DNA of 64,000 nt, from the NCBI RefSeq assembly GCF_001411555.2, contig NC_049907.1, forward strand, positions 8,316,243 to 8,380,242, given 5' to 3'. A program made the translations under genes and the position numbers. Positions within the stretch are counted from its first letter, which is position 1; each line of letters begins with the position of its first letter. Origin of the DNA: Juglans regia. Lineage: Eukaryota; Streptophyta; Magnoliopsida; Fagales; Juglandaceae. The notes under the pieces were generated by a model. That model saw only the letters and a program-made list of their open reading frames with translations, ran no database searches and was not told the DNA's origin. Shown in pieces: positions 21,519 through 34,629 of this stretch.

Positions 21519-22913
21519 CTACTTGACATCAGCACCAGATGCATCTGTTGGCAATTTTGACCATGTCAGAGAGTTCTTTAACCCAGTCATCCTCCTACGC
21601 AAGAGCATAGATAGGCTTACCAGCAGACAAGCAGCAGCTACCAAAGGAATCAAAACACCAATATTTCTTTTGGGCCAACTCTTCAAAACCAACTCTGCAG
21701 GCAACTTGCCAGCAAGACTGCCCATCGAATTATTCAACTTCATAACCTCAACTGCATTCAGCATACCAACAATTGTATATGGCATGCTGATATTCGAAGG
21801 CCCAACACTGACACTCAAAACCCCAGAGGCATCTGCATCGACAACGAAGTCAGCATAGAAGGGAGAAGCCAATACATAATTGGTAGCTCTCGACAAATCC
21901 AAATCTTTATACGCCAAATTCCCATTAACATACACGTTGAAATACAGCAAACCGAGTGAAATGCTAGCAATATCACAAAAATGCAACCGAACAAGATACT
22001 TAAACCCTCCAGCCACGGGAAACACCCATGTAATATTGACATCAGGAACTGAAGCATTCGTACTACGAATCACTCGAGCAGTGTTATAGACGTTATCAGG
22101 AGCAACCTCACGGCTTGCACCTCCCATCTGATACCAAATTCGACCACTAAAATACACCCTTTTTGACCCAAAGCTCGAAACCAAGAATTCACCATCGGGA
22201 ATCCAAGTCCTCCACAAAGTATCGTTAAAAGGGGTCACTTTAGGCCCTCCCACACTGACCCTATGCACAACTTCAAGCGCTTGCATAGCCAACCCATCAA
22301 ATTCGTCAGTTTTCTCAGAATTAACATACTCGGCCGTATCTAGGATTAAATCTTTAGGCGCAGAGAGCACTTCAAGTGCGTTCACAAAAGCAAATTTAGA
22401 CTTTTTAGCGGGAATAAACGTGATTACAAGCTTTTCAGTATCAACCCAGATCAGGTACTCCTTCACCCTAGGGCTTACTACCTCCCCACCGATAAAATCG
22501 CTCAGAACCACAAACCCATTGACCAAAACGTGAAATTGCGCATCCCCAAAATCAAATTTCGAAGAATTGAGCTTCTGGAAATGGAAGCGTACCATGTGGG
22601 TCCCTTTTTCTTTGATCTCAAACTCGTACCTGGAAGGCCTGGTGAAGACCCTGGCCGATTGATAGATTCGGGGAGAAACATCATGAGGGTTCTCGTTTCT
22701 GAGCGAAGCGGACCGGCTCGAGTGGAGTGAGTACGAGTTGCGACAAGATGCGTCAGAAACAAATCGGCGATTGTCCACGACAGAGTCCACGATGGATCCG
22801 CAGTCGACGAGGTAGTTATCTATGGGGGAGAATAAGGTGTAAGAGAGAGCTGAGAGGGTACCGAGAGAGAGTAGGAGGAGAAAGAAAACAAACTTTCCAT
22901 GCGGAAACTCCAT
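21519..22913 (-). CDS. Malectin-like receptor protein without kinase domain (CrRLK1L-type), complete
   Basis: This is a single-exon gene of 464 residues, as CrRLK1L genes are usually intronless. Residues 1-22 form a signal peptide. The ectodomain starts at 'DNYLVDCGS' and contains two malectin-like modules (about residues 30-190 and 210-400), with family motifs such as 'RFHFQ', 'FVNALEVLS', 'NITWVFPVAGGFKYLVRLHF', 'YFNVYVNGN' and 'NAVEVMKLNNSMG'. One membrane helix (about 417-438, NIGVLIPLVAAACLLVSLSM) is followed by a basic stop-transfer (RRR) and a 26-residue tail. CrRLK1L receptors (FERONIA, THESEUS) normally continue for about 400 residues with a kinase, which is absent here. It may sense cell-wall pectin or RALF peptides, act as a co-receptor or decoy, or be a truncated receptor. 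A TTG-initiated upstream extension of 14 codons is unlikely. An identical N-terminus occurs at 1-210. Confidence 0.92.
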   Translation of the reverse strand: MEFPHGKFVFFLLLLSLGTLSALSYTLFSPIDNYLVDCGSIVDSVVDNRRFVSDASCRNSYSLHSSRSASLRNENPHDVSPRIYQSARVFTRPSRYEFEIKEKGTHMVRFHFQKLNSSKFDFGDAQFHVLVNGFVVLSDFIGGEVVSPRVKEYLIWVDTEKLVITFIPAKKSKFAFVNALEVLSAPKDLILDTAEYVNSEKTDEFDGLAMQALEVVHRVSVGGPKVTPFNDTLWRTWIPDGEFLVSSFGSKRVYFSGRIWYQMGGASREVAPDNVYNTARVIRSTNASVPDVNITWVFPVAGGFKYLVRLHFCDIASISLGLLYFNVYVNGNLAYKDLDLSRATNYVLASPFYADFVVDADASGVLSVSVGPSNISMPYTIVGMLNAVEVMKLNNSMGSLAGKLPAELVLKSWPKRNIGVLIPLVAAACLLVSLSMLLRRRMTGLKNSLTWSKLPTDASGADVK

Positions 22914-24980
22914 TAGAGAGAGATTGAGAGCTGAGCTGAGAGCCTGAGAGGCCAAAAGTTTGGGGTTTGTAATAAGCTAGCTCGCTGGGGAGGATGAAGA
23001 AATGGAGCGAGGTTAAGAGGTCCACGCGCATTGGTGTGACTGACGAAAACAGCCTGGCAAAGTTGCGCAGGACGCGCATCAAAGCGGGACCCTCAACCTT
23101 TCAAAGTGGGATTCACTTTAGACGACAATGGGAGGATGCCGTTTTTGACGGGGTTCAAGTCCACACCGCACAATTCTTATTGATGAATAGATATACAATT
23201 TTTTATTACTTTCTATTATATGAAAATCATTTTTATTATAAGATAATAAATATCATTTTTTTATAATATCTCACAAATTTACTTTTCTTATTTATATCGA
23301 CTAAAGAAAAGCAAACATTTGATCTAAGAATAAGTTGTAAGTCTATTATTATTTTTTTAATATTAAAAATAGTTGAGGTTTCGAATTTTTTTTGTTCTTG
23401 AAAAGTAGAAAAGTATCACCATTCTAAAAATTATAACAACTTTTTTTTTTTATTATCATCATGGGTTTATTAAAAGCTTGTTAAAACATGTCTAAATTTT
23501 TTTTTGAGTAATTTAAGGATATTTAGATCTTAAATTTATTTCAAAATTCACAAAATGTTAATAGAGTCACCATAAGAAAACTGCTTATTTACTGTTATAT
23601 ATTTATTTTTTATAAAAAATATTATTTTTTGTCAAAATAAATCTATTCTCATCACAAATAGATATTTTCATCACGAATAACTCGTCGTGACTAGTTTGTA
23701 AAATTTTCTTTAAATTATAAGTTCTTACGCAAAGTTAAAGACCTCGAGCAAAAGAGAAATAAACCCATGAATTGGGTTGTATAATATTTATACAAATATT
23801 AAAAAGACCCACTTCATAGGTCTCTCTTCTACTTCAAATCTCTTTAGACATCTTAATTATAAAGTCGGTATTAGATCATGTGTTTTTTTTTTTATTGGGT
23901 TAAGAGGGAATATAAAAAGAAAGAAGGGGAGAGGAAAGGGGATTAATGGATCATGGATGCGTCCAAAACTACAGAAGGTTAGCTCTCATGTAAACAGCGA
24001 GTGGTCTTACGCGGGACTTTGGTAGCCAATCAAAGACAGAAAACGAGGTCTAGTGGATGTCATTATACGTGCAAGAGTCAAGAACTCGTTTTCTTTTAGG
24101 TTAGGGGCTAACCCAATTTTATTTATTTATTTATTTCATTTTTAGGAATTAAGTGGACACTTATTTGAGAATGTCTCTAAATAATCAAATTAATGAAACC
24201 TCAAACAAATTCTTGATAATTTTCACATTATTGGAACTCACTTGAAAATTAATGCAACATAATCTTGTGTATATAAATAGAGAAATTTTATTTGCAGTCT
24301 CACTTAGAGATTGTATGTACAGACCCTTTATTAAATGAAAAAAAAAATATTATTTTAGGAAGAATATTTTTATAATTTTAAAAAAATTTTAAAAATAAAA
24401 TTATCTATACTTGCATTGCAATCCCTTTTGGGAACCTCATATAGATAAATATGAATTATGTATTGATTCGTTCACATTAAGGATAAAACATTAAAAATAT
24501 ATTTCAATTCCACGTCCATTTGTATGGATACTTGGTCTTTTCCTGCCGCCTTCTTAATTGTGTACAATTTGCACCATATATGTGTTAAAAACATGAGTAT
24601 ACAAATAAGATCAGAATGATAGAGTTTTCAGCCAAATTAACCTATTTATAATATTTCGCATGCTGATATAAATTAAATAATAAAATTTAACAAGTGTTAA
24701 TTTCACATAGTATCTATTTATATTATATCTTAAGTTCGAACATTGATTTTATACTCTATCCAATTTAATTAAATATTTTATCATATGTCTAGATTAATCT
24801 TACATGATATTCAAGGAATTGAGATATTATGGAAAAATTATATAGACATAAGACATATATATTGGAGAAAACATTCTACAACCTAATTTAGAGGAAAACT
24901 CTATTGGTTATAAAGGAATCAACTTAGTAATTAAGAAGACAGTAAAAAAGAAAAGAAAAGAAAAAAAGAACTTGTTTTTG
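22914..24980. other. Intergenic region upstream of the receptor gene (copy B)
   Basis: Same content as 211-2457 but without the MITE. The empty position near 24530 reads 'ggatacttggtctttt'. GA-rich sequence next to the receptor start (22914-23000) is its likely 5' UTR. No other gene is seen. Confidence 0.6.
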
Positions 24981-27154
24981 TCAGCGAAATTCAATAATTT
25001 CATCCTCACTGCATTCTCCCACGTCAATAACCATTGTGCCATTGTCCTGAGTCGGCAAGATCCTGCAGCAGTTTCTTCTTGGAGACTGCTCAAAACACAA
25101 AAGAGTAATCTAATTAGTTATTAGTTACAATCAATATGCAGTTCATTGTTATTAATTAAGCATCTAATTAATTTGGTCCTCAATTTGAACATCTATTCAT
25201 TTTTTTTTATTTTATTTAGAGGAGGGAGATTTTGAACTCCAGACTTTCATTTTAGAGACTGATCAGGATTATGCCAACCACATGCCTTCGGCCAATTTGA
25301 ACATTTAATTAAATTAACCATATATATGCAAAAAATTTAAAAAATTAATATAAAAAAGGATTAAAAAAAATTCATCAATTACCTTCTCCCATATATATGG
25401 GTTGGGCTTCTTGTAGACCTCCACTTTATCAATCCGAGAAGGGTCCTCCATTTTCCAATTACAGTGTGGGTGTGGACTTTTATCAAGGGAATAGACACTA
25501 AATATTGTTTGATTATTTTGTGCATCATCATCACATGATGCGGTAGTAGTGGCGGCTTTGGAAATGTAATACACAAAGGGGTATTGACAGGGGCTCTTGC
25601 CGAGGGGACGAGTGTTAAAGGCAAAGCCTTTGTAGTCAGCTTTGGGGTACCAATTGTAAAAGGTTCTGGCTGGAATCTCTAGCTCTCGAGCTGTCAAAAT
25701 GCCCCGAAATATCTGAATTGCGTAGCCCCATGACACAGATACCGTCCATCTCCGAGTCTTGTCGTAGCAAATGGATTGTTGCATGAGCCCCGCTGAGTCT
25801 AGCTTCATGGGGAGCGTCAGGCGTTGGAGGGCTCGGGATCGGTCCATATGAGGGAATATCGGCTCAATCACGTCTAGGTGGTGGAGGGACACCAATGGGG
25901 CAATTGGGTGCGCCGCAAGGAGTCCGAATATGTTGCCGTATACATCAAACTGAAAGTACAATTAATCTACCAATAATTAAGATCATGCAAAATTCATATA
26001 TATATATATATATGCATATGATCACTGGTGTGGAGTGGAGGGTGTGTCCTAGCTCTCTACCCAAATTTACGAGTAGAAAGACTTCTATATCATGTTATAC
26101 ATGATCACCTCTAGATTCCCAAGCAACGTTGCTTGGGAAAAATAAGTTAAGCTGATCATTGCTCTGAAATATGTACTGGACATGATGAGAAGTAACACAG
26201 TATATCTTGCATGTATTCTAAACAATTAGCAAAAAGAAGCAAGTGATATGAAAGAATAACCTGGTGAAATCCTTGTTCCTTGGTGAGAGGAACACCAAGC
26301 TCGGCCATGCAAGCCTGAATCCGATCATCCGATCCGTACAAACCTGGGTATCTTTGTATACACCTATCCTGCATTTTTTCAAGCGCCTTTGCTAATCCAT
26401 AACTAATAGCAAACCCACCACCACCATACGCCATATTGTACGAAAATTGTATGTTCTGCAGATGACTCTCGGACGTGCTACCAATATAATAGTAGTGATT
26501 ATGATCGTATTTCTTTAGAACTCTGACCAAATTGTCAGGAACAAAAACAGTGTCATCATCCCCCATCACAAACCACCTCACATCCTCCAAACCCAGCCTC
26601 AAAGTCTCCGAAACTATGCGCGATATGCGTATCGCCGACCCGTGGCCTTCTAGGTTTTTGTACGTGAACTTCGAGGTGTCATTGGAGATCTTCAATGGCG
26701 GTAGAAGTTTTTTTTCATCAGCTTCTGTTTTTACATGCTTGTCCAACCAAACAAATCCACGCGTTTCGTTTGGTCTCCACCATATCTTGATGTAGTTTTT
26801 CCTATGATCCCAGAGCTTGGCTGAGGCTCCAATGCCGAAAACTACGTGGGAGAGGTTCGTTTTGATCTCTGGGGGTTCATGAGGATCATGACCCTGATCA
26901 GTTCTTGGCAGTCCGGGCGGCGATAAGATTATGTCGGATCTGTGATGAGTGGTGAAATCTTGTTTGGTACAAAAACAGAAAAGATCCACGAATCTTAGGG
27001 AGCAAAAGACGTATATGACAGGAATCAAGAGGAAAAGGAAGGCCAATGATTTTAGAACAGACCAAGTCGTGCGAAGTTTTTCTGAATTTTTTGTATTGGT
27101 TTTCATGGTGTAGGGTATGCAGAGATTAGAGGCCGGTGCATGAAGCTTTTTCAT
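24981..27154 (-). CDS. DUF604/GT31-type putative glycosyltransferase, 3 exons (copy B)
   Basis: Exons 26261-27154, 25383-25949 and 24981-25085 join in frame to about 521 residues. Domain layout is the same as in the copy at 2458-4634: membrane anchor at about 33-52 and DDD motif at 199-201. The only protein change I noticed is Lys148 (Glu in copy A), outside the recognised motifs. A three-base 'gat' is missing from intron 1 relative to copy A. Both copies keep full reading frames and splice sites, so both could be expressed if the duplication is real. The substrate is unknown. Confidence 0.92.
26116..26139. repeat. Perfect 24-bp palindrome in glycosyltransferase intron 1 (copy B)
   Basis: Identical to the palindrome at 3593-3616. 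Confidence 0.8.
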
Positions 27155-27867
27155 GGCGTACTAGGGTTTACAGATATTATTAGAGGGGAGGGTTTGAGAA
27201 TTTATGAGGTGATCAGATATATATCGATATGAAGAGGCTTTGTAAAGTTGAAGTAGCCCTCTGAAAACAGAACTCTTTTCTACCGAGTTATCCAATTCAA
27301 GTTGAACAACGTAGTTTAATTAAGTTTATCCAGAAAACTGAAAATAATATATATGTGCTATTTTCGCGTGGGAAAAATAGTTTCAAATCCTTCCCCTACT
27401 ATGAGAAAAACAACGGAAACCACGTTTAAGCCCATAAACAGCTAAGAATTGGGTACGTATATACCTATCCACATGAACATTTCATCTTATGTACGTCTCT
27501 CTCATTGAATTAATTAGGCATACGATTGGAGTGGATTAATAAAGGGAGTAAGTTGAAGTAATTAAGACATTCTATGAAATTACCCAAATAGCGTAGTGAT
27601 CTCTCCAAATACTACAGTGAATCCGGCCTTTGCATGCAATGTTTTTCACGGTATAGGGTTTATATATATTTGCAGTTTTAGGGTGTACGATTTCTTTGAA
27701 AAAAATTGATAAATTTGAATATGAAAACTTTTTTTTTTTAATAGTGGATCCTATTTTTTTTAAAAGAAAGTACTTGTATGAGACTTATACAATCTAAAAC
27801 TATATCAAACATTACTCAATTTATATTTAATCACTTTCTCTACTTGAAAAATTGATTTACTCGTGAT
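27155..27867. other. 5' flank of the glycosyltransferase (copy B)
   Basis: Counterpart of 4635-5351, with small homopolymer differences near 27720-27770. It contains the same TATATAT stretch about 65 bases upstream of the start codon. Confidence 0.5.
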
Positions 27868-28590
27868 TGTGGGTTGCAATTTGTGTTTGCAGGTCGTGTT
27901 TGTGCCACGTCAAGTCATAGATATTCGACTATATAGGTTAACCCGACCCCAATCCCGACTCGTTAAGCTAAACGTACGTGTCAAATTTTTAAATCCAAAC
28001 CCAACTCATTTAAATAACGGGTCGTGTCACTCGTTTAATAATTAATTAAAAATAAGTCAACATGACACGACTTATTTAACTCGTTTCATGTAAATATGTT
28101 GAACTAACACGCATAATCTATTTGATATGATTAACATAATTTCACACAAAAGTTAAAATCTATATTTATTAGTAGTCACAATATCTAAAAAAATAATAAG
28201 ACTATCTACTAATAAAAAATATTAAGATTTTTTAAATTTTAACTTATAATAAAACCAACATTACAAAGCCCGCAATAATAAATATGAGTATAGATCTAGA
28301 ATTACAATTCCAATAATAAAAATATAAGTATATTGAGAAATATCAATATTACAAACTAATAAAAATATAAGAATATTGAGAAATACCAATATTACTATAT
28401 AAACATATATAGTACTATTCATCTTAAACTTATAGGTCGTGTTATGTCACTACAAGAAAACTGCTTATTTACGATTAGTTAATTCTAGCGAAATGACTAT
28501 TTACAACTAAAATTAATTGTAAAAAATCTTTTGATTGCAATAAAATGGTCACAAAAGTTCATTTTTCTTGTAGTGCGTATTATCACCCTA
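27868..28590. mobile_element. hAT-like element with nested MITE (copy B)
   Basis: Counterpart of 5352-6074, interrupted by the CACTA-type MITE at 28448-28575. Boundaries are approximate. Confidence 0.6.
28448..28575. mobile_element. CACTA-type MITE (copy B)
   Basis: 128 bp with CACTACAAGAAAA / TTTTTCTTGTAGTG ends. Counterpart of 5932-6059. Confidence 0.75.
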
Positions 28591-29286
28591 CCGATCGTGA
28601 CCTAGAATTATTTTGACAAATTATTATGCGCAGTCTTTGGGTTTGGTTTTTTTCAAACTAATTTCCCGTGTTGAAACAGTTCTAAAGGATTATTGGCTTT
28701 AGTTTAGTGACGGAAAATGCTAACGTGACGCATACATTGATACTTGTAATGTCATAAACAATATTCATAGAACGGGCATATCTTCTTTCAAAAATTTTAT
28801 GGATCATCATTTTTATATTATATATATTTTTTATTCGTTTTCTTATCATATAAAGATGATAAGTAAAATAACTTATAGCAGAGAAAAAAAAATTTAAACA
28901 TGTGTGATTTGCGTTGTAGGCAGCTGGCCGGATAGGAAAGTTCATGATCTTCTTCGCACATAGCTAGCATTTAAAAAAAATTAAAATTTCCCGGTCAACA
29001 TGTTAGGTCAACATAAATATTAAAAGGTAAAATAAATTGAAAAATCAACTAAGTCAAATATAAAAATACCCAAAAAAAAAAAAGTAAACTTCAAAAATGA
29101 AAAAACTAAACAAAAATTCATAAACTAAATCTAAGAAAAATAAAATAGATAAATTATAAACTAAGAACAGAAAATAGAGAACTAAATTAAAACCAAAAAA
29201 CTAAAAAAGAAAAAAACAATACATTAATAAAAGAAAAAACTTTAAATTAAAAAAAAAAAAAGGCGCCACTCTTGAGGGATTGTGAG

Positions 29287-29917
29287 TAGGGGTGGCAAAT
29301 CATGTTTTTGGATCGTGTTCGTGTCATGTCAAATTATAAACATTTGATTATATAGGTCAATCAGAACTTGACTCGTTAAGCTAATTGTGTCAAATGTGTT
29401 AAACCCTAACCCCAACCCATTTAGATAACGGGTCGTGTCACCTATTTTGATCGGTTTAAATGGAGTGAACTAACACACATAACTCATTTGACCTGATTAA
29501 TATAATTTCACATAGAAATTAAAATATATATTTATTAGTAGCAACAATATCTTAAAAAATATATATCAATATTTTTTAAATTTTAACATATAATAAAATC
29601 AATATTACAAATTATATAATAACAAATATTAGCATAGGTCTAAAATTACAATCAAAACAATAAAAACAATAAAAGCATAAGCATACTGAGAAATATTAAT
29701 ATTACAACTTAACAATAATAAAATTTAAATTTTGAAATAAAATCTAAATGAGTTAAAACATGTTGATTTCTTGTTAAGTGGGTTGACCCGTTAATAAATT
29801 TTGTCTTAATGGGTCAACCTGTTTTGACCTGAACCTGTTAACATTAAATCCAAACTCGCTAATTTCGTGTCGTATTCGTGTTGAGTTCACAATTCTTCTC
29901 ACATATTGTCACCCCTA
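29287..29917. mobile_element. hAT-like non-autonomous element (copy B)
   Basis: 631 bp with TAGGGGTGGCAA / TTGTCACCCCTA ends and the same degenerate 8-bp flanks as 6771-7401. Confidence 0.8.
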
Positions 29918-30962
29918 ATCGTGTGTGAACACGAAGGGCACTTGGTTTTCTACCGTTTTAGTTTATTATTTTACAATTTAGTATTTCTTAAAAAAATTGT
30001 TTATGAATTTAATTTAATTTTTTATATTTTTAGGTGTTTTATTTTTAATTTAGTTGTTTTTTTTTTTAATTTTATTTTCTGACTTTAAATTAAATTTTAT
30101 TTTATTACTATTTTGTTTTTAAAAAAGATGATAGTATGCCTCTCAAATATGTCCATCAAATGTGCTCACTCATATATTTTTATTTATTTTTATTTGTTCT
30201 TAATGATTAAGAAAGTGGCTATTAATGAATTTATTTATTTATTCTTAATAGTTAAGATGTTTAAAAAATATTTAAAGAAAAAGAAAAAAAAAAAAATTCA
30301 TTTATACTAATGTGCATATTTAAGATGCACATTTATGTGCACCGTAGTATTCTTTTACTTTTTAGCATTTTATGTTTCCTACGATTTGACTGTGCTTTTA
30401 TATTTTGTTTAAATACTGGCTGCGTATATAGGAAATGTGTCATTTTATAATTGATTATGATCAAACAAGTATGTAACATGTCAATATTTTTGTCAATAAA
30501 ATAACATATTTTTAACAAATGGATCAATTTGGATATAAAAAAATGATATTTGCAGATTAAGGTGTGCTGGTCCCACACAATCTTTTTGAAAAAGGAAAAT
30601 GATACTTGGCCTCACGATTTTGCCCCTCAAAGTTATCATTTTGGTATTTTAATTTTTTTTTATAATAGTTAAGTAATTGACTATTAGTGAAGTGGTGTAT
30701 TTTTTAAAAATATTTAAAAGAAAAAAAAAAGGTGCAATTGTACTAATGGTAAGTTTGCGGAGGCAAAATTGTAGGGCCCATTAGCAACACCATTTGAAAA
30801 AAAATGGTAAATCTAAGATCTATAAAAAAAAATTATTTTTTTAATAGTGGATCTTACTTTTTTTAAAATGAGTGTACAAAGTCTGCATACTTCAAAACTG
30901 AATCTAGTATTACCCTTTAGATTAATATCTAGTACTTGTAACAGGTTTCACATTTTAAAAAA
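29918..30962. other. AT-rich intergenic sequence (copy B)
   Basis: Counterpart of 7402-8449. Homopolymers vary in length. No gene recognised. Confidence 0.5.
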
Positions 30963-32404
30963 ATGATCTTATGGACACATTTGATTCAAGAGGAGTTGGA
31001 GGAGGTAGCTACAATTGCAAAAATAATTTGGTCAATGAGGAATTCAATTACACATAGAAAGGGCTTCGCTCACCCAAATATGCTTGTCAAAAAGGCTAAG
31101 GAGGAGATACATGCATTTAGGAATGCTCATGTCACTCTTATGTCCCCTAGACCAAATATATCATAGGTGGCTCGATCCTGGGAGAAACTTCCAGCAGGAA
31201 CCTATAAAGTCAATTGGGATGCAGCCTTAGATAAGTCACAAGGGCAGCCCTAGTTTCTTAGAGAGAGAGACTCCTCATTCTCTCTAACCCCCCTCCCTCC
31301 CTCATCTCTAATTCCTCTCATCTCTAGTTTTCTCATTTTCTTTTCATTTCTTGGTGTTTTTCAGGGTTAAGTATGGAGGAAGGCCGATCTACTACTCTCC
31401 GGTGTCTGGTGACCACCACGCACCCCACCGCAAGGTTCCCAAGGCACCGATCTTTCAGATAGACGAATAATTTCATTGAATGCAACAACGCGTGTATTCC
31501 ACGTGCCACCACTCAAGGTGTATTTTTGCCGCCACGCGCGACCTTTTTGGGTCTAGGACCATTGGTTACGTTAGACCTGACCGTCCGCCATTCCCCCGAG
31601 GGTGGCGTGTGACCCTTCACACGCCATCACAGTCGATGTTTGTATTAGTTTTTTCCTCCAAGGTTATAAATGCAGATCTATATCTTTAAAAAATGTAATC
31701 CGTTATTTTACTCTTTTTTTAATTTATGTAATGTCTTTTGTTTTTTTTATAAAAAAAATACATAATCTCTTGGACTTTCTTCTATAGAGTGTATCATCAA
31801 TTCTGTTTTAGACGAAGTGTGGAGTTTGGCTTACTCTTCTCATTCTTAGATGAAATATGAGATTTGATTAACTATAAAGTTGTACTATCTCTCAAACTAT
31901 AAATTTATAGAGATTTACAGTATTAGACGTGACCATGTCAATCATGAGCCATGTCTATAGGCATTGGGCCATAGTCAGGGACTCGAAAGGGCAAGTGATA
32001 GCCACTTTTCGAGCATGTATGGTGCTGCCTGCAATTGCTTTTCTTGCAAAAACCTATGCATTTATGATGTCTACCAACTTCTGTCAAGACCTTGATCTAA
32101 GTCAGATTATTCTTCAAGGGATGGGCTTCAGGTGGTTAATGCACTAAACAAGGAGACAATAGATTGGAGCCAGATTGGTTTTCTGGTAGAAAATACAACA
32201 ATATATATTGCTGAATTGATTCTCAAACTGGTCAGTCCAACATGTCAAACGTGATGCTAACACTGCTGCTTATAGGCTTGCTAAAGATGCCCTAAACCTC
32301 TATGAAGATTTGATAGACACTATGGAAGTTCCAGAATGTATTTGTAAAACACTTCTTCTAGGGGCAGTTGTGAACTGCAAACGGCGCACAATCGGCATCT
32401 AAAA
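30963..32404 (+). pseudogene. LINE remnant with RNase H region (copy B)
   Basis: Counterpart of 8450-9891, with the same split of the RNase H reading by an unrelated insertion (about 31248-31958). A few residues differ between the copies (for example 'PAIAFLAKTY' here and 'PASAFLAETY' in copy A). Confidence 0.75.
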
Positions 32405-32942
32405 TAATACTTTTTAATTCCCACGTGGATTAATTTTTTTTAAAAAAAGAACAACCGAAAAGACTAAGAAGAGAAATGCGGGAAAGTGAGCTTCTTCTTC
32501 AAGCCAGTTTTCAGACTTCGAATGTTCTGAGATTGCCGTACGGAGAAAGTGGAAAAAAGTTTCTTTGCTTGTTGAAAGAAAGTGGAAAAAAAACTGGGAA
32601 TCATCATCAGTTTGAATATTTTCTTCTGAAAATGACAGTGTGGGTCTTCGGCATCTTCGTCTCACGGTCTTCATCTTCTTCTTCACTCTACTGTGTGGGT
32701 TTTCATCTTCTTCTTGACCATGTGGTAAGAAATCATAGTTTGGATTGTGCTTTGAATGTATTGGATGAATATCCTCAGTTTTGAAGCTACTTTTTCAAGC
32801 TTGAAACCATGTCTAAAAATGTATAAAAATGAGTTTCGGTTTCTCAAAACAGAAGCTATTTTATGACTTTGAACTCAAATAACATGCATAGTAGTTTCAA
32901 ACCACAAAGAATGGTAAAAACTGGAAATCACTTTGCACATTG

Positions 32943-33207
32943 GTTGACGCTATTACTCTCTGATTACCACTGTAAATTGAAGAATGGAAAACTTTTGTTA
33001 CTTGTTTGTAAAGCGAGTACGCCTCCTCTGGTTTGCCACATTTGGCATATGCATCTCTTTGACTTATATATTATTTTCTCATAAGTTGGGAAATGCAGAA
33101 CAGCTGCAAAGACTTCTTGGGTTTTTTTCAACTTGTGTTGCTTTGCATATAAACTAATCAAAGAAGCAATTGTGGCAGCCTCCAGTCTACAGCCTAGCTT
33201 GATCAAT
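32943..33207 (-). pseudogene. PPR gene fragment (copy B)
   Basis: Same two frameshifted pentatricopeptide repeats as 10430-10694. The frameshift is shared, so decay came before duplication. Confidence 0.65.
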
Positions 33208-33323
33208 TGACCTGTAGTTTATGCTTTAAAAGCATCACCTGTGTAGAAATAAAACGAGAAGTTGGTTCATTTCAGCAGATATAGATTAAAAGTCAACAAG
33301 CTTTTACTCTTAGGCCCTTGACA

Positions 33324-33512
33324 GAGACGTTTGGATTCGAAGATGAGTTGAGATGACTTGAGATGGATTGTGAATAGTAATGAGATGAGTTGTGAATAGT
33401 AGTGAGATTTGTGAGTTAAAGTTGATGAATAGTAATGAATAGTAGTGAGATGAGTTGAGATGAGTTGAGATGAGCTGAGATGAGCTGAGATCTCTTTCGA
33501 ATCCAAACATTA
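33324..33512. mobile_element. Tourist-like MITE (copy B)
   Basis: Counterpart of 10813-11002. Its right end 'cgaatccaaac' is better preserved here than in copy A, and the left flank differs ('cccttgaca' against 'cccttgtgtta'). Confidence 0.75.
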
Positions 33513-33790
33513 AAAGAAACATTAATCAACCTTACTTGCCTTCTCTAATGAAGTTCTTAATAAACTAGTTCACAATTGACAAGCAACTAGCAGTTGCAAG
33601 CAACAACTTCAGATGTTTATTTTTCTCATTTTGTTTTAGATTTTACAAGTTTGAAAAGTCTAAACATGAGCTACTTTCTTACTCCTCACATAGGAAATGC
33701 AATATTACATGACGTCTTATTAAAGAATATTTACATGTTTTTATCAGATTTGCTGCTTGCATTTTTCTTTACATGCTCATCCAGTGTTCT

Positions 33791-34451
33791 CTAGTTCAAG
33801 ACCGATAAACTGAACCAAGACCAATAGATACATGCAGTACCCGGTGGTGTCCCACAGCACATACTGTGGTCATCAATTTGCTCAACTTGAAGACCAATAA
33901 ACCATGAACCAAGTGACACATCTTCATTGGCATACTTATGCAATATAGGCCTGCAATAAAAACCAGTTTCCAAAGATCAGCATCTTTGTTTCAAAAGGAG
34001 AAGTACATGTATGTTTAAGTCTAGAGCCTATAACGTCCAAAGATCAGCATCTTGTTTTTTTTTTTTTTTTAAACAAGGAAAAAAAAATAGTGCCTTATGT
34101 TTGATTTGATCCAACTCAAGGTTTTCTTAACACAGTTTTCGGTCAATTTCACCTAATGCACATAACTTTGAAGTCCTAATGAAATTTTCAGAATATCTTT
34201 TTGACCTAGATGAAGAACAAAGATAATGCCAACACTGAATAGAACATCTATGAAGATGAAGTCCATGGCTCTTAATAGGGTAGCTAACTGATAGCAAATT
34301 AGGCAACTTCCATATGAAAAACATACTGGTTGATGGAAATGTATGTGGCTAGATCCTTTGAAATTGCATATATCTGCCCAGTTTCATGTCGGAAGTATTT
34401 ATTCCCCTCTTCTCCAAATTTCCAGTACTCTAGTAAGTTGATACTTGACAT
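33791..34451 (-). pseudogene. Beta-1,3-galactosyltransferase fragment (copy B)
   Basis: Counterpart of 11280-11939, with the same two terminal exons, splice borders and non-homologous tail. One residue differs near the tail (PPGTAC here, PPSTAC in copy A). Confidence 0.8.
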
Positions 34452-34629
34452 CTATAGGGAACAAAGGAACTTAAAATATTAATATAGCATTGCAGATATG
34501 AAGCAACGATTAACATATAATGAAATATTAACAATTTCATCATTTTTGTGGGAAAATTAATCATTCTTGTCCATCATTTTTGCTCCTATAAAAATGGTTG
34601 TACAATTTTTTTTTATGCAGCATGTCAAC

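Noticed and set aside
21523..22730. Plus-strand open frames across the receptor gene
   Set aside because: Antisense shadows of the intact minus-strand coding sequence.
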